Shown piece by piece: positions 7,755 to 15,489 of a stretch of 64,000 nucleotides of DNA; position 1 is the first letter of the stretch, and each line of letters opens with the position of its first letter. Under the pieces are notes generated by a model that saw nothing but the letters and a program-made list of their open reading frames with translations, did no database searches and was not told the origin of the DNA. Source of the DNA: an uncultured Eubacteriales bacterium (GTDB lineage: Bacteria; Bacillota; Clostridia; Oscillospirales; Oscillospiraceae); contig UQWI01000002.1 in the NCBI GenBank assembly GCA_900544765.1, positions 124,001-188,000 of the forward strand. Direction: 5' to 3'. The translations under genes were made by a program, and so were the position numbers.

Positions 7755-8336
7755 TTATTTTACCGCAAGTCCGGCCTTGAAGGCCTCGCGGTTCATGTCC
7801 AGGAATTTGGGCTTGACGTTCGCAACGAGAGCGGCGTCCCAGTCCAGCTCGGTAAGGCCGAGCGCGGCGACGGTCGCGCCCAGCAGCACCACGTTGGCGG
7901 CCTTGCCGTTGCCGAGGTCCTCGGCAATCTTTGTCGCCTCGATGACGCGCGTGTCGGGTACCAGGGCCTTGACGCGGTCTATGCAGTCCTCGGGGTATTT
8001 GGCCATGCCCTGCAGAGTGGGCAGGGACTGGATGGCATAGTCGTTTATTATGCACACGCCGCCTTCGGTCTTGAGGTCGGAGAGGTAGCGCAGGGCCTCC
8101 ATCTTCTCAAAGGAGACGAGTACGTCGGCGCTGCCCTTGCCGATTATCGGCGAGTAGACCTTGTCTCCGTAGCGGACCTGCGTGGTGACGGAGCCGCCGC
8201 GCTGGCTCATGCCGTGTATCTCGCTCATCTTGACGTCATAGCCGGCCTCTATGAGGGCGTAGGAGAGTATCCGGCTGGCAAGTATCGTGCCCTGTCCTCC
8301 GACGCCGCAGAGAACGACATTTTTAACTTCGCTCAT
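7755..8336 (-). CDS. iorB: indolepyruvate:ferredoxin oxidoreductase, beta subunit
   Basis: 193-aa gamma-type domain subunit of a 2-oxoacid:ferredoxin oxidoreductase. The N-terminus NVVLCGVGGQGTILASRIL is the family signature, followed by SEIHGMSQRGGSVTTQVRYG. With IorA it oxidatively decarboxylates aryl pyruvates (from Trp, Phe, Tyr transamination) to aryl-acetyl-CoA and reduces ferredoxin. ATG 8336 overlaps the iorA stop (ATGA), so the two are coupled. The reading frame is open further upstream but that part is a shadow of iorA. Confidence 0.95.
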   Translation of the reverse strand: MSEVKNVVLCGVGGQGTILASRILSYALIEAGYDVKMSEIHGMSQRGGSVTTQVRYGDKVYSPIIGKGSADVLVSFEKMEALRYLSDLKTEGGVCIINDYAIQSLPTLQGMAKYPEDCIDRVKALVPDTRVIEATKIAEDLGNGKAANVVLLGATVAALGLTELDWDAALVANVKPKFLDMNREAFKAGLAVK

Positions 8337-10120
8337 CAGGCACCCACCTTTCTGCTGATAGCCTTTTTCGGGCAGACCTGAGAGCAGACGCCGCAGCCCA
8401 TGCAGGCGGTCGCATCTATGGTCGCCTTCCGCTTTTCGTTGTCGTAGCTTATCGCCGGGCAGCCGAGGCGCATGCAGGACTTGCAGCCGATGCACTCGTC
8501 ATGGTCGACCACAAACGGCGTGCGGTCTATGGCAAACTCGCTGTCCTCGGGGACCTTGCGCTTGAGCACGCAGGGCCAGCGCGTTATCACGAGGCTGGGG
8601 CCCTTGAAGTCGAGCGCGGCCTTCAGCGCCTCGCGAGTGGCCGTGAGGTCCATGGGGTTGACCTTATGTATGTCGGTGATGCCGAAGCTGCGGGCGACGC
8701 CCTCAATGTCGGCCGGGAAAGCGTGCTCGCCGGTGATGGTGTAGCCGCTGCCGGGGTTGTCCTGGTGGCCGGTCATGCCGGTGATGCGGTTGTCGACGAC
8801 GATGAGGGTGACGTTGGAGTGGTTGTACGCCGCGTCGAGCATGCTGTTCATGCCGGTGTGGAAGAAGGTGGAGTCGCCCACGACGCCGACGACCTTGGTG
8901 TCGTCTCCGAACTTCTCCATAATCTTCGCCGCGCCGTGCGCCATGGAGAAGCCCGCGCCCATGCAGAGCGCGAAGTCCTTGGCGTTCAGCGGCGGGTTGC
9001 CGGAGAGCGCGTAGCAGCCGATGTCGCCGATGGCGATGACGTTCTTCATCTTGCCCAGCTCGTAGAAGAGGCCGACGTGCGGGCAGCCGGCGCAGAGCAT
9101 GGGAGGACGGCCGGGGACGACGCCCTTGTCGTAGTCAAAGACCTTGGCCTCCTCGCCGGTGAGGGCCTTGCGGACTATGTCGGGGTTCAGCTCGCCTATG
9201 TTGGGGATGAGCTCCTTGCCGACGCACTCGATTCCGGCGGCGTGCAGCTGGTCCTCCATGTAGGGCTCGAGCTCCTCTACCACATAGAGCTTCTTGACCT
9301 TCTTGGCAAAGGCGCGGATGCTCTCGACGGGCAGGGGGCTGGTCATGCCGCACTTGTAGTAGCTGGCCTTGTCGCCGAAGGTCTCGCGCGCGTACTGATA
9401 GCCGATGCCGCTGGCGACTATGCCGACCTCGTCGGTGTGCCACTCCTCACGGTTGAAGGGACACTCCTCGGTGTAGGCCTTGAGCTTGGCCCAGCGCTCT
9501 TCGACGCGGACGTGCATGCCTGCGGCCATGGCCGGGACGGGGTCGAACTTCGCGCGGTTCTTCACATACTCGCGCTTCGCGGGCGCCTTGGGCTCGCCGA
9601 ATTCGACGAGGCTCTTCGAGTGGTTCACGCGCGTGGTGGTGCGAATCATAACGGGCGTGTCGAACTGCTCGCTCAGCTCGTAGCCGAACGCCGCCATGTC
9701 CTTGGCCTCCTGGGAGTCGGAGGGCTCGAGCATGGCAATCTTGCCCATGCGGGCGTAGTAGCGGTTGTCCTGCTCGTTCTGGCTGGAGTGCAGGCCCGGG
9801 TCGTCGGCGGAGACAAAGCACATGCCGCCGTTGACTCCGGTGTAGGCGAAGGTCAGCAGCGGGTCGGCCGCGACGTTGAGGCCGACGTGCTTCATCGCGG
9901 CGAAGCTCCTTCCGCCGACAATGCTGGCGCCGACGGCGGCCTCAAAGGCCACCTTCTCGTTTGGCGCCCATTCGCAGGTTATGGTGTCTTTGTAGTTTTC
10001 GGCAACGTTTTCCATTATCTCGGTACTCGGCGTACCGGGATATGCGCTGGCAAAAGCCACGCCGGCCTCATACAGGCCTCGCGCTATAGCCTCGTTGCCA
10101 GTCATCAGATTTTTTGCCAT
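8336..10120 (-). CDS. iorA: indolepyruvate:ferredoxin oxidoreductase, alpha subunit
   Basis: 594-aa catalytic subunit. The N-terminal pyrimidine-binding domain starts MTGNEAIARGLYEAG and includes SAYPGTPSTEIME; the TPP domain (about 350-510) carries GDIGCYALSG and GVVGDSTFFHTGMNSM with the Mg-TPP Asp/Asn motif. The C-terminus has two ferredoxin-like 4Fe-4S motifs, CIGCKSCMRLGCP and CMGCGVCSQVCP. It is the first gene of iorAB, driven by a near-consensus promoter, and lies divergent from a GntR regulator that may control it (inference from position). Length is normal for IorA. Confidence 0.96.
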   Translation of the reverse strand: MAKNLMTGNEAIARGLYEAGVAFASAYPGTPSTEIMENVAENYKDTITCEWAPNEKVAFEAAVGASIVGGRSFAAMKHVGLNVAADPLLTFAYTGVNGGMCFVSADDPGLHSSQNEQDNRYYARMGKIAMLEPSDSQEAKDMAAFGYELSEQFDTPVMIRTTTRVNHSKSLVEFGEPKAPAKREYVKNRAKFDPVPAMAAGMHVRVEERWAKLKAYTEECPFNREEWHTDEVGIVASGIGYQYARETFGDKASYYKCGMTSPLPVESIRAFAKKVKKLYVVEELEPYMEDQLHAAGIECVGKELIPNIGELNPDIVRKALTGEEAKVFDYDKGVVPGRPPMLCAGCPHVGLFYELGKMKNVIAIGDIGCYALSGNPPLNAKDFALCMGAGFSMAHGAAKIMEKFGDDTKVVGVVGDSTFFHTGMNSMLDAAYNHSNVTLIVVDNRITGMTGHQDNPGSGYTITGEHAFPADIEGVARSFGITDIHKVNPMDLTATREALKAALDFKGPSLVITRWPCVLKRKVPEDSEFAIDRTPFVVDHDECIGCKSCMRLGCPAISYDNEKRKATIDATACMGCGVCSQVCPKKAISRKVGA

Positions 10121-10185
10121 GTTCTCACCCTTTCAGATGGTATTGGCTTCTTAAAGCCTGTTCGCCAGGTGTATAGCTCAATACG

Positions 10186-10214
10186 ATAATATAGCTAAGT
10201 TACATAAAAGTCAA
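10186..10214 (-). promoter_or_regulatory. promoter of iorAB
   Basis: Leftward TTGACT (10214-10209), 17-nt spacer, TATTAT (10191-10186). Confidence 0.75.
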
Positions 10215-10280
10215 GAGCAAAATGCTTGTATATGCTGAAAAATAATGATAATATTTTGTCAGATATGATGAACTTAAGAC

Positions 10281-10309
10281 TTGCAAACCCGGCGTGCGTA
10301 TTATATAAT
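10281..10309 (+). promoter_or_regulatory. promoter of the GntR gene
   Basis: TTGCAA (10281-10286), 17-nt spacer, TATAAT (10304-10309), divergent from the iorA promoter with about 70 bp between the two promoters. Confidence 0.7.
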
Positions 10310-10338
10310 TACAGCAAGCTAGAAAGGACGATGAATAC

Positions 10339-11088
10339 ATGGCGGATGACAGCAAGATAAAGAGGATATCGGCGTCCGACCAGGTGTTTGAGACGCTGCA
10401 GTCACAGATAAGCTCCGGCTTATGGAAGGTAGGCGACCGCCTGCCCAGCGAGGGGGAGCTGGCCGAGCGCTACGGCGTCAACAGACTCACCGTCCGTGTG
10501 GCCATGCAAAAGCTCAACGCGCTCGGCATAGTTGAGACGCGCTCGGGTTCAGGTACGCATGTCATTGAGTTCGACTTTGAAAACTATCTGCGCATGGCGT
10601 CGAAGTTCTATGCGCAGAGCGATATGATGAAGAACGTCACGGAGTTCCGCAACCACATGGAGATAGAGTGTGCGCGCCTGGCCTGCGAGCGGGCGACCGA
10701 GGAGGATTTGGCCGAGCTGGAGCGTCTTGCGCTGGAGCACCGCAGGGTGTGGATGGAGACGGACGGCGTGGAGCACGACGTCTGGTGCCGCCGCGTGGCG
10801 GATGCGGACCTGGCCTTCCACGAACAGGTGGTGCGCATGTCGCACAACCCGCTCTACAGCTATTCCTTCGCCGTGGCGCGTGAGCCCATCTACGAGTACA
10901 TGCTCTTCTGCGTGAGCAAATGGGTGCCGGAGATGGTCAGGAACTTCCGCCTGGACCGCCACCGCGACATACATTACAGCATATACGAGTCCATAAAGAA
11001 GAAGGACTTCGCCTCCTGTCAGAGCGACTACGCCGCAATGATAGCGTCGTACACGCGCGTGAACTGGTCTATGCCTGTCGTGGGCTAG
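10339..11088 (+). CDS. GntR-family regulator, FadR (FCD) type
   Basis: 249-aa one-component regulator. The N-terminal winged helix (about 12-80) has the GntR signature GLWKVGDRLPSEGELAERYG and the recognition region VNRLTVRVAMQKL. The C-terminal all-helical FCD ligand domain (about 95-235) shows the usual metal-site residues (Asp/His in ADADLAFHEQVV, His in DRHRDIHYSI). Such regulators often bind small carboxylates. It is divergent from iorAB, whose aryl-pyruvate substrates would be a reasonable effector class; this is inference. ATG 10339 follows AAAGGA. Confidence 0.88.
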   Translation: MADDSKIKRISASDQVFETLQSQISSGLWKVGDRLPSEGELAERYGVNRLTVRVAMQKLNALGIVETRSGSGTHVIEFDFENYLRMASKFYAQSDMMKNVTEFRNHMEIECARLACERATEEDLAELERLALEHRRVWMETDGVEHDVWCRRVADADLAFHEQVVRMSHNPLYSYSFAVAREPIYEYMLFCVSKWVPEMVRNFRLDRHRDIHYSIYESIKKKDFASCQSDYAAMIASYTRVNWSMPVVG

Positions 11089-11095
11089 GCGCGGC

Positions 11096-11130
11096 AAAGG
11101 CCCGCCGGCATATGCCGGCGGGCCTTTGAT
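11096..11130. terminator. terminator after the GntR gene
   Basis: Perfect 16-bp stem AAAGGCCCGCCGGCAT (palindromic centre GGCATATGCC), followed by TTTGATTTTT on the plus strand; the facing HxlR gene ends just beyond and may share it. Confidence 0.8.
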
Positions 11131-11138
11131 TTTTATGC

Positions 11139-11471
11139 TCACAGCCTGTGCTCCTCGCCCCAGTCGCACATCGCGTCCAGGATGGGGATGAGCGAGCGGC
11201 CGCGCTCCGTGAGGCTGTACTCCACCTTGGGCGGTATCTGCGGATATTCCTCGCGGTGGACGAGCCGGTCGCACTCCAGCTCTTTGAGCGTTGCGGAGAG
11301 CGTCTTGTAGGATATGGTGCCTATGTACTTCTTCATCTCATTGAAGCGCACCACGCCGAAGCGCATGAGCGTGTAGAGTATGGTCATCTTGTACTTGCCG
11401 TTAATCAGCGAGAGCGTATAGCTGAAGCCGGTTTGGCCCAGGTTCTCGCCGGATATGCAGCTGTCGTCCAT
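11139..11471 (-). CDS. HxlR-family winged-helix regulator
   Basis: 110-aa regulator with the HxlR fold: SLINGKYKMTILYTLMRFG (first helices), RFNEMKKYIGTISYKTLSAT (helix-turn-helix) and the wing PPKVEYSLTERGRSL. Members are often redox- or electrophile-responsive through a conserved N-terminal cysteine; here a Cys sits at residue 5. It is divergent from an NADPH-dependent FMN reductase-like gene, the usual arrangement when an HxlR protein controls a neighbouring quinone or FMN reductase. Confidence 0.88.
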   Translation of the reverse strand: MDDSCISGENLGQTGFSYTLSLINGKYKMTILYTLMRFGVVRFNEMKKYIGTISYKTLSATLKELECDRLVHREEYPQIPPKVEYSLTERGRSLIPILDAMCDWGEEHRL

Positions 11472-11495
11472 TACGCTTTCCTCCAGGATAGTATT

Positions 11496-11509
11496 GCACT
11501 TAAATGTGC
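11496..11509. promoter_or_regulatory. candidate HxlR operator (inverted repeat)
   Basis: The inverted repeat GCAC-TTAAAT-GTGC lies in the divergent HxlR/reductase intergenic region, just 5' of the rightward -35. Short; suggested only by position. Confidence 0.3.
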
Positions 11510-11513
11510 GTAC

Positions 11514-11541
11514 TTGATTTTTTGCGGGTTCATATTATGAT
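11514..11541 (+). promoter_or_regulatory. promoter of the FMN-reductase gene
   Basis: TTGATT (11514-11519), 16-nt spacer, TATGAT (11536-11541). It overlaps the leftward HxlR promoter, so the two are probably mutually exclusive. Confidence 0.5.
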
Positions 11542-11568
11542 TATAGCGTCAACAAACCCAATAGTCAA
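11540..11568 (-). promoter_or_regulatory. promoter of the HxlR gene
   Basis: Leftward TTGACT (11568-11563), 17-nt spacer, perfect TATAAT (11545-11540). Confidence 0.75.
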
Positions 11569-11585
11569 TTCCGGGAGGTACAAAC

Positions 11586-12128
11586 ATGAAAAAGATTGTA
11601 GTCATAACCGGTTCGCCGCGCCGCGACGGTAACAGTGCCGCCATGACCGAGGCCTTTGTCAAGGCCGCAGAGGCGAAGGGACACAGTGTGAAGCGTTTTG
11701 ACGCCGCGAACATGAAGCTTGGCGGCTGCCGCGCCTGCGAGACCTGCTTCAGCACGGGCAAGGCATGTACCTTCGACGACGGCTTCAACGACATCGCGCC
11801 GTCTATACTCGAGGCCGACGCCGTGGTATTCTCCACGCCCATCTACTGGTACAGCTGGCCGAGCCAGATAAAGTGCGTCATCGACAAGCTCTACTCCTTC
11901 TGTATAGCGGGCAAGCCCGTGGCCGGAAAGGACTGCGCGCTCATCGCCTGCTGCGAGGAGGGGGACACGACCGTGCTCGACGGCGTGCGCATTCCGCTGG
12001 AGCGCAGCGCGGCCCTGCTGAAGTGGAATATGGTGGGCGAGGTGCTCGTGCCCGGCGTCCTGAAGGTCGGCGACATCGCCAAGACCGACGGCCTTGAGCA
12101 AGCCGCGGCATTGGCGGAGAAATTTTGA
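11586..12128 (+). CDS. NADPH-dependent FMN reductase / iron-sulfur flavoprotein-like
   Basis: 180-aa flavodoxin-fold protein. The FMN phosphate loop GSPRRDGNSAAM lies near the N-terminus, a cysteine pattern CRACETC in GGCRACETCFSTG at about residue 50 resembles iron-sulfur flavoprotein (Isf) family members, and TPIYWYSWPSQIK is the second flavin loop. These reduce quinones, nitro compounds or other electrophiles in the cytosol. ATG 11586 follows GGGAGGT. Expression is probably set by the divergent HxlR gene. The precise substrate is unknown. Confidence 0.85.
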   Translation: MKKIVVITGSPRRDGNSAAMTEAFVKAAEAKGHSVKRFDAANMKLGGCRACETCFSTGKACTFDDGFNDIAPSILEADAVVFSTPIYWYSWPSQIKCVIDKLYSFCIAGKPVAGKDCALIACCEEGDTTVLDGVRIPLERSAALLKWNMVGEVLVPGVLKVGDIAKTDGLEQAAALAEKF

Positions 12129-12162
12129 ACACATATTCAGGACAAAATTCAAACTTGGAGTA

Positions 12163-12190
12163 TTGACAAATCGCCGCCCAGGAGTATAAT
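12163..12190 (+). promoter_or_regulatory. promoter of metK
   Basis: TTGACA (12163-12168), 16-nt spacer, TATAAT (12185-12190): consensus boxes that place the start about 15-20 nt before the SAM aptamer. Confidence 0.85.
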
Positions 12191-12214
12191 ACTTACGCTA
12201 ACAATTGAATCAGC

Positions 12215-12308
12215 CTTATCAAGAGTGGCGGAGGGACCGGCCCTGTGAAGCCCGGCAACCTGCATGAGCAAGGTGCCAAATCCGGCGGTGTTTAATCGGA
12301 AGATGAGG
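12215..12308 (+). ncRNA. SAM-I (S-box) riboswitch
   Basis: The leader has the S-box signature: P1 arms CTTATC and GATGAG, AGAGTGGCGGAGGGA, ACCGGCCCTGTGAAGCCC, GGCAACC, and a P3/P4 region ending in GGTGCCAAATCC. SAM binding stabilises P1 and lets the following terminator form, so metK is off when SAM is plentiful. This is the expected regulator of metK in Bacillota. Confidence 0.97.
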
Positions 12309-12324
12309 ACAACTCAACTAATGA

Positions 12325-12352
12325 GCCGCCGGCGCCTGCCGGCGGCTTTTTC
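12325..12352 (+). terminator. expression-platform terminator of the SAM riboswitch
   Basis: 9-bp stem GCCGCCGGC / GCCGGCGGC with a 4-nt loop, followed by five T residues. Confidence 0.92.
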
Positions 12353-12499
12353 GCAGCTTCCGCTCTGTTCTCGCCGAAATCCGTATAGAGCAGCATGCTG
12401 CAAATAATTCGCTAACGCTTCCTTAACCTGAGCGGTGTACGGTTATAACGGCGCTTGATAAAGCACACGAGACGCAAATTATTAAAAAGGAGATATAAA

Positions 12500-13687
12500 A
12501 TGGCACACTATCTGTTTACTTCCGAGTCCGTGACCGAGGGACATCCCGACAAGGTCTGCGACCAGATTTCCGACGCCGTCCTCGACGCCATCCTCGAGCA
12601 GGACCCCGACGGCCACGTCGCCTGCGAGTGCACCGCCACCACCGGCATGGTCTATATCATGGGCGAGATATCCACCAACTGCTACGTCGACATACCTCAC
12701 ATCGCGCGCGGCGTCCTCAAGGGCATCGGCTACGACGATGCGGCCTACGGCTTCGACTGCAACACCTGCGCCGTGCTCACGGCCATTGACGAGCAGAGCG
12801 GAGACATCGCCATGGGCGTCAACAAGTCCCTCGAGCTCAAAGAGGGCGAGAGCGGCGACGACCTCACCAACGGCGCCGGCGACCAGGGCATGATGTTCGG
12901 CTACGCCTGCGACGAGACCCCCGAGCTCATGCCGCTGGCCATCTCCCTCGCGCACAAGATGGCCCGTAGGCTCACCGAGGTTCGCAAGAGCGGCCTGCTG
13001 ACCTACCTGCGTCCCGACGGCAAGACCCAGGTCACCGTCGAGTATGACGAGAACAACAGGCCCGTGCGTGTCGACACCGTCGTCGTTTCCACCCAGCACG
13101 ACGAGAACGTCGCGCTCGAGCAGATACGCGCCGACATGATAGAGTACGTCATCAAGCCGACCATCCCCGCCGAGCTCGACAAGGGCGATATAAAGTATTA
13201 TGTCAACCCGACCGGCCGCTTCGTCAAGGGCGGCCCCGCCGCCGACTCCGGCCTCACCGGACGCAAGATAATCGTCGACACCTACGGCGGCAGCGCGCCC
13301 CACGGCGGCGGCTGCTTCTCCGGCAAGGACCCCACGAAGGTTGACCGCAGCGCCACCTACGCCGCGCGCTATGTGGCCAAGAACATCGTCGCCGCCGGTC
13401 TGGCGAAGCGCTGCCAGGTGCAGATAGCCTATGCCATCGGCGTCGCCAACCCGGTCAGCGTGAACGTCACCACCTTCGGCACCGGCACGGTGGGCGACCA
13501 CGTCCTTGAGGAGGCCGTGAGCAAGGTGTTCGACCTGCGCCCGACCGCCATCATCCGAGACCTGGGGCTCAAGAAGCCTCAGTACCGCGCCCTGGCCGCT
13601 TACGGCCACATGGGCCGCGAGGACCTCGGCGTCGCCTGGGAGCGCACCGACAGGGTGGACGCCCTGCGCAAGGCCTGCGGTATGTGA
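12500..13687 (+). CDS. metK: S-adenosylmethionine synthetase
   Basis: 395-aa MetK, which makes SAM from methionine and ATP. Family motifs are plain: [20 protein letters not shown] at the N-terminus, [12 protein letters not shown] (adenine/Met loop, about 115) and the P-loop-like [16 protein letters not shown] (about 260). I chose ATG 12500 because AAAAAGGAG precedes it and [11 protein letters not shown] matches family N-termini; 15 upstream in-frame residues are leader. It is a single-gene transcript under SAM riboswitch control. Confidence 0.97.
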   Translation: MAHYLFTSESVTEGHPDKVCDQISDAVLDAILEQDPDGHVACECTATTGMVYIMGEISTNCYVDIPHIARGVLKGIGYDDAAYGFDCNTCAVLTAIDEQSGDIAMGVNKSLELKEGESGDDLTNGAGDQGMMFGYACDETPELMPLAISLAHKMARRLTEVRKSGLLTYLRPDGKTQVTVEYDENNRPVRVDTVVVSTQHDENVALEQIRADMIEYVIKPTIPAELDKGDIKYYVNPTGRFVKGGPAADSGLTGRKIIVDTYGGSAPHGGGCFSGKDPTKVDRSATYAARYVAKNIVAAGLAKRCQVQIAYAIGVANPVSVNVTTFGTGTVGDHVLEEAVSKVFDLRPTAIIRDLGLKKPQYRALAAYGHMGREDLGVAWERTDRVDALRKACGM

Positions 13688-13697
13688 AGCTGAAGGA

Positions 13698-13745
13698 CCT
13701 CCCGCCCCGCTCACGGGCGGGGCGGGAGGCCGGGCGGGTTTTAGA
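13698..13745 (+). terminator. probable terminator after metK
   Basis: 11-bp GC stem CCTCCCGCCCC / GGGGCGGGAGG (13698-13708 and 13719-13729); the T-run comes only after a further GC stretch (GGGTTTTAG), so it is weaker than the others. Confidence 0.5.
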
Positions 13746-13763
13746 AAAAAGCGAAAAATTGTC

Positions 13764-13791
13764 TTGACAAGCGCAAAAAAGCGTGTATAAT
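13764..13791 (+). promoter_or_regulatory. promoter of tRNA-Gln
   Basis: TTGACA (13764-13769), 16-nt spacer, TATAAT (13786-13791), about 14 nt before the mature tRNA 5' end. Confidence 0.85.
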
Positions 13792-13804
13792 ACTATCTGC
13801 ACCT

Positions 13805-13878
13805 AGCGGGATTGTGTAAAGGTAGCACAGCGGACTCTGACTCCGTATGTGAGGGTTCGAATCCTTCTCCCGCTGCCA
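13805..13878 (+). tRNA. tRNA-Gln (anticodon CUG)
   Basis: 74-nt cloverleaf: acceptor AGCGGGA / TCCCGCT, D arm GTG..CAC with GG in the loop, anticodon stem CGGA / TCCG around the loop CTCTGAC (anticodon CTG), T arm GAGGGTTCGAATCCTTC, discriminator G and encoded CCA. It reads CAG codons. Single tRNA gene with its own consensus promoter and terminator. Confidence 0.93.
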
Positions 13879-13919
13879 CGTCGTCGCAAGCTTCATATCG
13901 CTTGCGACGACGATTTTTC
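13879..13919 (+). terminator. terminator after tRNA-Gln
   Basis: Perfect 13-bp stem CGTCGTCGCAAGC / GCTTGCGACGACG with an 8-nt loop, followed by ATTTTT; it begins directly after the CCA end. Confidence 0.88.
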
Positions 13920-13941
13920 TTTCAGAACAATCGTCGTCTCG

Positions 13942-14290
13942 CGCTCACTCCGCTGCTCCTCCTTTCAGTTTCAAAACCATGGGTTTTGAAACTGTTTTTC
14001 TATTTGTCGCGCTCGTTTTGCTGCCCTTCCTTTCAAAACCGAAGCCAAAGGCTTCGGTTTTGTTAATTGGACTCAGAGGTTGCCTTTCGCTCACTCCGCT
14101 GCTCCTCCTTTCAGCTTCAAAACCATGGGTTTTGAAACTGTTTTTCTATTTGTCGCGCTCGCTTTGCTGCCCTTCCTTTCAAAACCGAAGCCAAAGGCTT
14201 AGGTTTTGTTAATTGGACGCAGAGGCTGTTTCGCGCTCACTCCGCTGCTCCTTTCAGCTTCAAAACCATGGGTTTTGAAGCTGTTATGCG
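13942..14290. repeat. 146-nt tandem repeat (two full copies plus a partial) with palindromes
   Basis: The unit starts CGCTCACTCCGCTGCTCC at 13942, 14088 and 14234, an exact 146-nt spacing. Each copy carries a 13-bp palindrome (CAGTTTCAAAACC-ATG-GGTTTTGAAACTG in copy 1, 13966-13994). Full copies also carry AAAACCGAAGCC-AAA-GGCTTCGGTTTT. Copies differ by scattered substitutions. Any open frames inside it have no ribosome-binding site. Bases 14291-14424 after it hold nothing I can recognise. Confidence 0.9.
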
Positions 14291-14424
14291 TTTGCTGCTG
14301 CTTTTGCGCCGCGATTATGGGCTTCGTGTTCCTGCGGGATGGGCGGCGGATTATTCATTTTTAACGGCGGGAGATGCGAAGCTGTGGACCGGATACAGCG
14401 GTTATACATATTTAACTCGCGGGC

Positions 14425-14446
14425 GGAATTGGGCTTGACAATTCCG
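14425..14446. promoter_or_regulatory. candidate operator of znuACB (inverted repeat over the -35)
   Basis: CGGAATTG and CAATTCCG (arms beginning 14424 and ending 14446) form a perfect 8-bp inverted repeat with a 7-nt spacer, overlapping the TTGACA of the znu promoter. A Zur-type repressor is the natural candidate; the sequence is not the classic Bacillus Zur box. Confidence 0.45.
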
Positions 14447-14463
14447 GGCGCGTAATTTAGTAT
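14435..14463 (+). promoter_or_regulatory. promoter of znuACB
   Basis: TTGACA (14435-14440), 17-nt spacer, TAGTAT (14458-14463). Confidence 0.7.
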
Positions 14464-14497
14464 TGTAAAGGATAAACCCGAAGCCGCGCGGCGGCTG

Positions 14498-14522
14498 GGC
14501 GGCCATGGGGCCGCCGTTTTTT
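14498..14522 (+). terminator. leader terminator ahead of znuA
   Basis: 7-bp GC stem GGCGGCC / GGCCGCC with loop ATGG, then T6, between the promoter and the znuA start. An upstream GC segment (GCCGCGCGGCGGC, from 14483) could compete with its left arm. It may attenuate the operon. Confidence 0.6.
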
Positions 14523-14538
14523 CGTATATGGAGAAAAT

Positions 14539-15489
14539 ATGAAACGATTGCTTACTTCTATAATAGTTGCCGCCCTGGCGCTTGCGCTTGCCGCCTGCGC
14601 CGCGCCGGGAGCAGACACGGGCGCTGAAGGCGTCTCCGTTGTGACGACGGTGTTTGCGCCTTACGACTTCGCGCGGCAGCTCGTGGGGGACTGCGGCTCC
14701 GTCACGATGCTGCTGCCCCCGGGCGGCGAGGCGCACTCCTATGAGCCCACGCCCAAGGACATACTCGAGATACAGAACGCGGACGTTTTCATATACGTCG
14801 GCGGCGAGAGCGACGCCTGGGTGACGGACGTGCTTGAGAGCGTCGGCGGGGACGTCTATGCCGTCACGCTTATGGACTGCGTCGAGCTGCTCGAGGAGGA
14901 GACGGTCGAGGGCATGGAGGGCGGGGACGCCCATGAGAGCCACGACCACGGCCACGAGGCCGAGTACGACGAGCACGTCTGGACAAGCCCGCGCAACGCA
15001 AAGCTCATCTGTGAGAAGATAGCCTCGGCGCTCAGCGAAGCCGACCCCGGAAATGCGGCTGAGTACGAGGCAAACCTGGCGGGGTACAGCGCCGAGCTGG
15101 ACAAGCTGGACGCGGCTTTCACGGACATAGTGGCTCGCGGCTCGCGGGACACGCTTATCTTCGCCGACCGCTTCCCGCTGCTGTACTTTGCGCGCGCCTA
15201 CGGGCTCAAATACTACGCGGCCTTCCCCGGATGCAGCGAGGACGCGGAGCCGAGCGCGGCCACCGTGGCCTTCATCATCGACAAGGTGCGCGAGGAGGCG
15301 ATCCCCGTCGTGTTCCATGTGGAGCTGGCCAACGAGGACATGTGCGACATAGTCTGCGACGAGACGGGGGCGGTGAAGCGGCAGTTCAACGCCTGCCACA
15401 ACGTCACCCGTGCGCAGTTCAACGACGGCGTGAGTTACCTGGAGCTCATGTGGGAAAATACAGAAGTGTTAAAGGAGGCGTTGGCCTGA
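14539..15489 (+). CDS. znuA: zinc ABC transporter substrate-binding lipoprotein
   Basis: 316-aa cluster A-I metal-binding protein. The signal peptide ends in the lipobox LAAC (Cys 20). Metal ligands expected for ZnuA are visible: His 66 in GGEAHSYEP, a His/Asp-rich loop HESHDHGHE (about 132-140) typical of zinc rather than manganese binders, and His 146 in DEHVW. ADRFPLLYFARAYGL (about 210) contains the usual domain-2 segment, but with Asp-Arg where many members have a His. It starts a three-gene operon with overlapping starts. Confidence 0.92.
   Translation: MKRLLTSIIVAALALALAACAAPGADTGAEGVSVVTTVFAPYDFARQLVGDCGSVTMLLPPGGEAHSYEPTPKDILEIQNADVFIYVGGESDAWVTDVLESVGGDVYAVTLMDCVELLEEETVEGMEGGDAHESHDHGHEAEYDEHVWTSPRNAKLICEKIASALSEADPGNAAEYEANLAGYSAELDKLDAAFTDIVARGSRDTLIFADRFPLLYFARAYGLKYYAAFPGCSEDAEPSAATVAFIIDKVREEAIPVVFHVELANEDMCDIVCDETGAVKRQFNACHNVTRAQFNDGVSYLELMWENTEVLKEALA

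Larger units (their letters stand above)
12129..12499 (+). other. metK leader region
   Basis: This 371-base gap holds the metK promoter, the SAM-I riboswitch, its terminator and the metK ribosome-binding site (AAGGAG). The stretch 12353-12484 after the terminator shows nothing further that I can recognise. Confidence 0.7.

Noticed and set aside
8501..10189. 562-aa plus-strand open frame opposite iorA
   Set aside because: It is the antisense shadow of iorA, with Val/Ala/Gly/His-rich low-complexity composition and no ribosome-binding site. GC-rich genes in this window produce many such shadows (for example opposite hflX, metK, hisD, addB and the EF-G-like gene).
13812..14212. Open frames encoding repeated peptides after tRNA-Gln
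   Set aside because: They only translate the 146-nt tandem repeat; no ribosome-binding site, and the first begins inside the tRNA.
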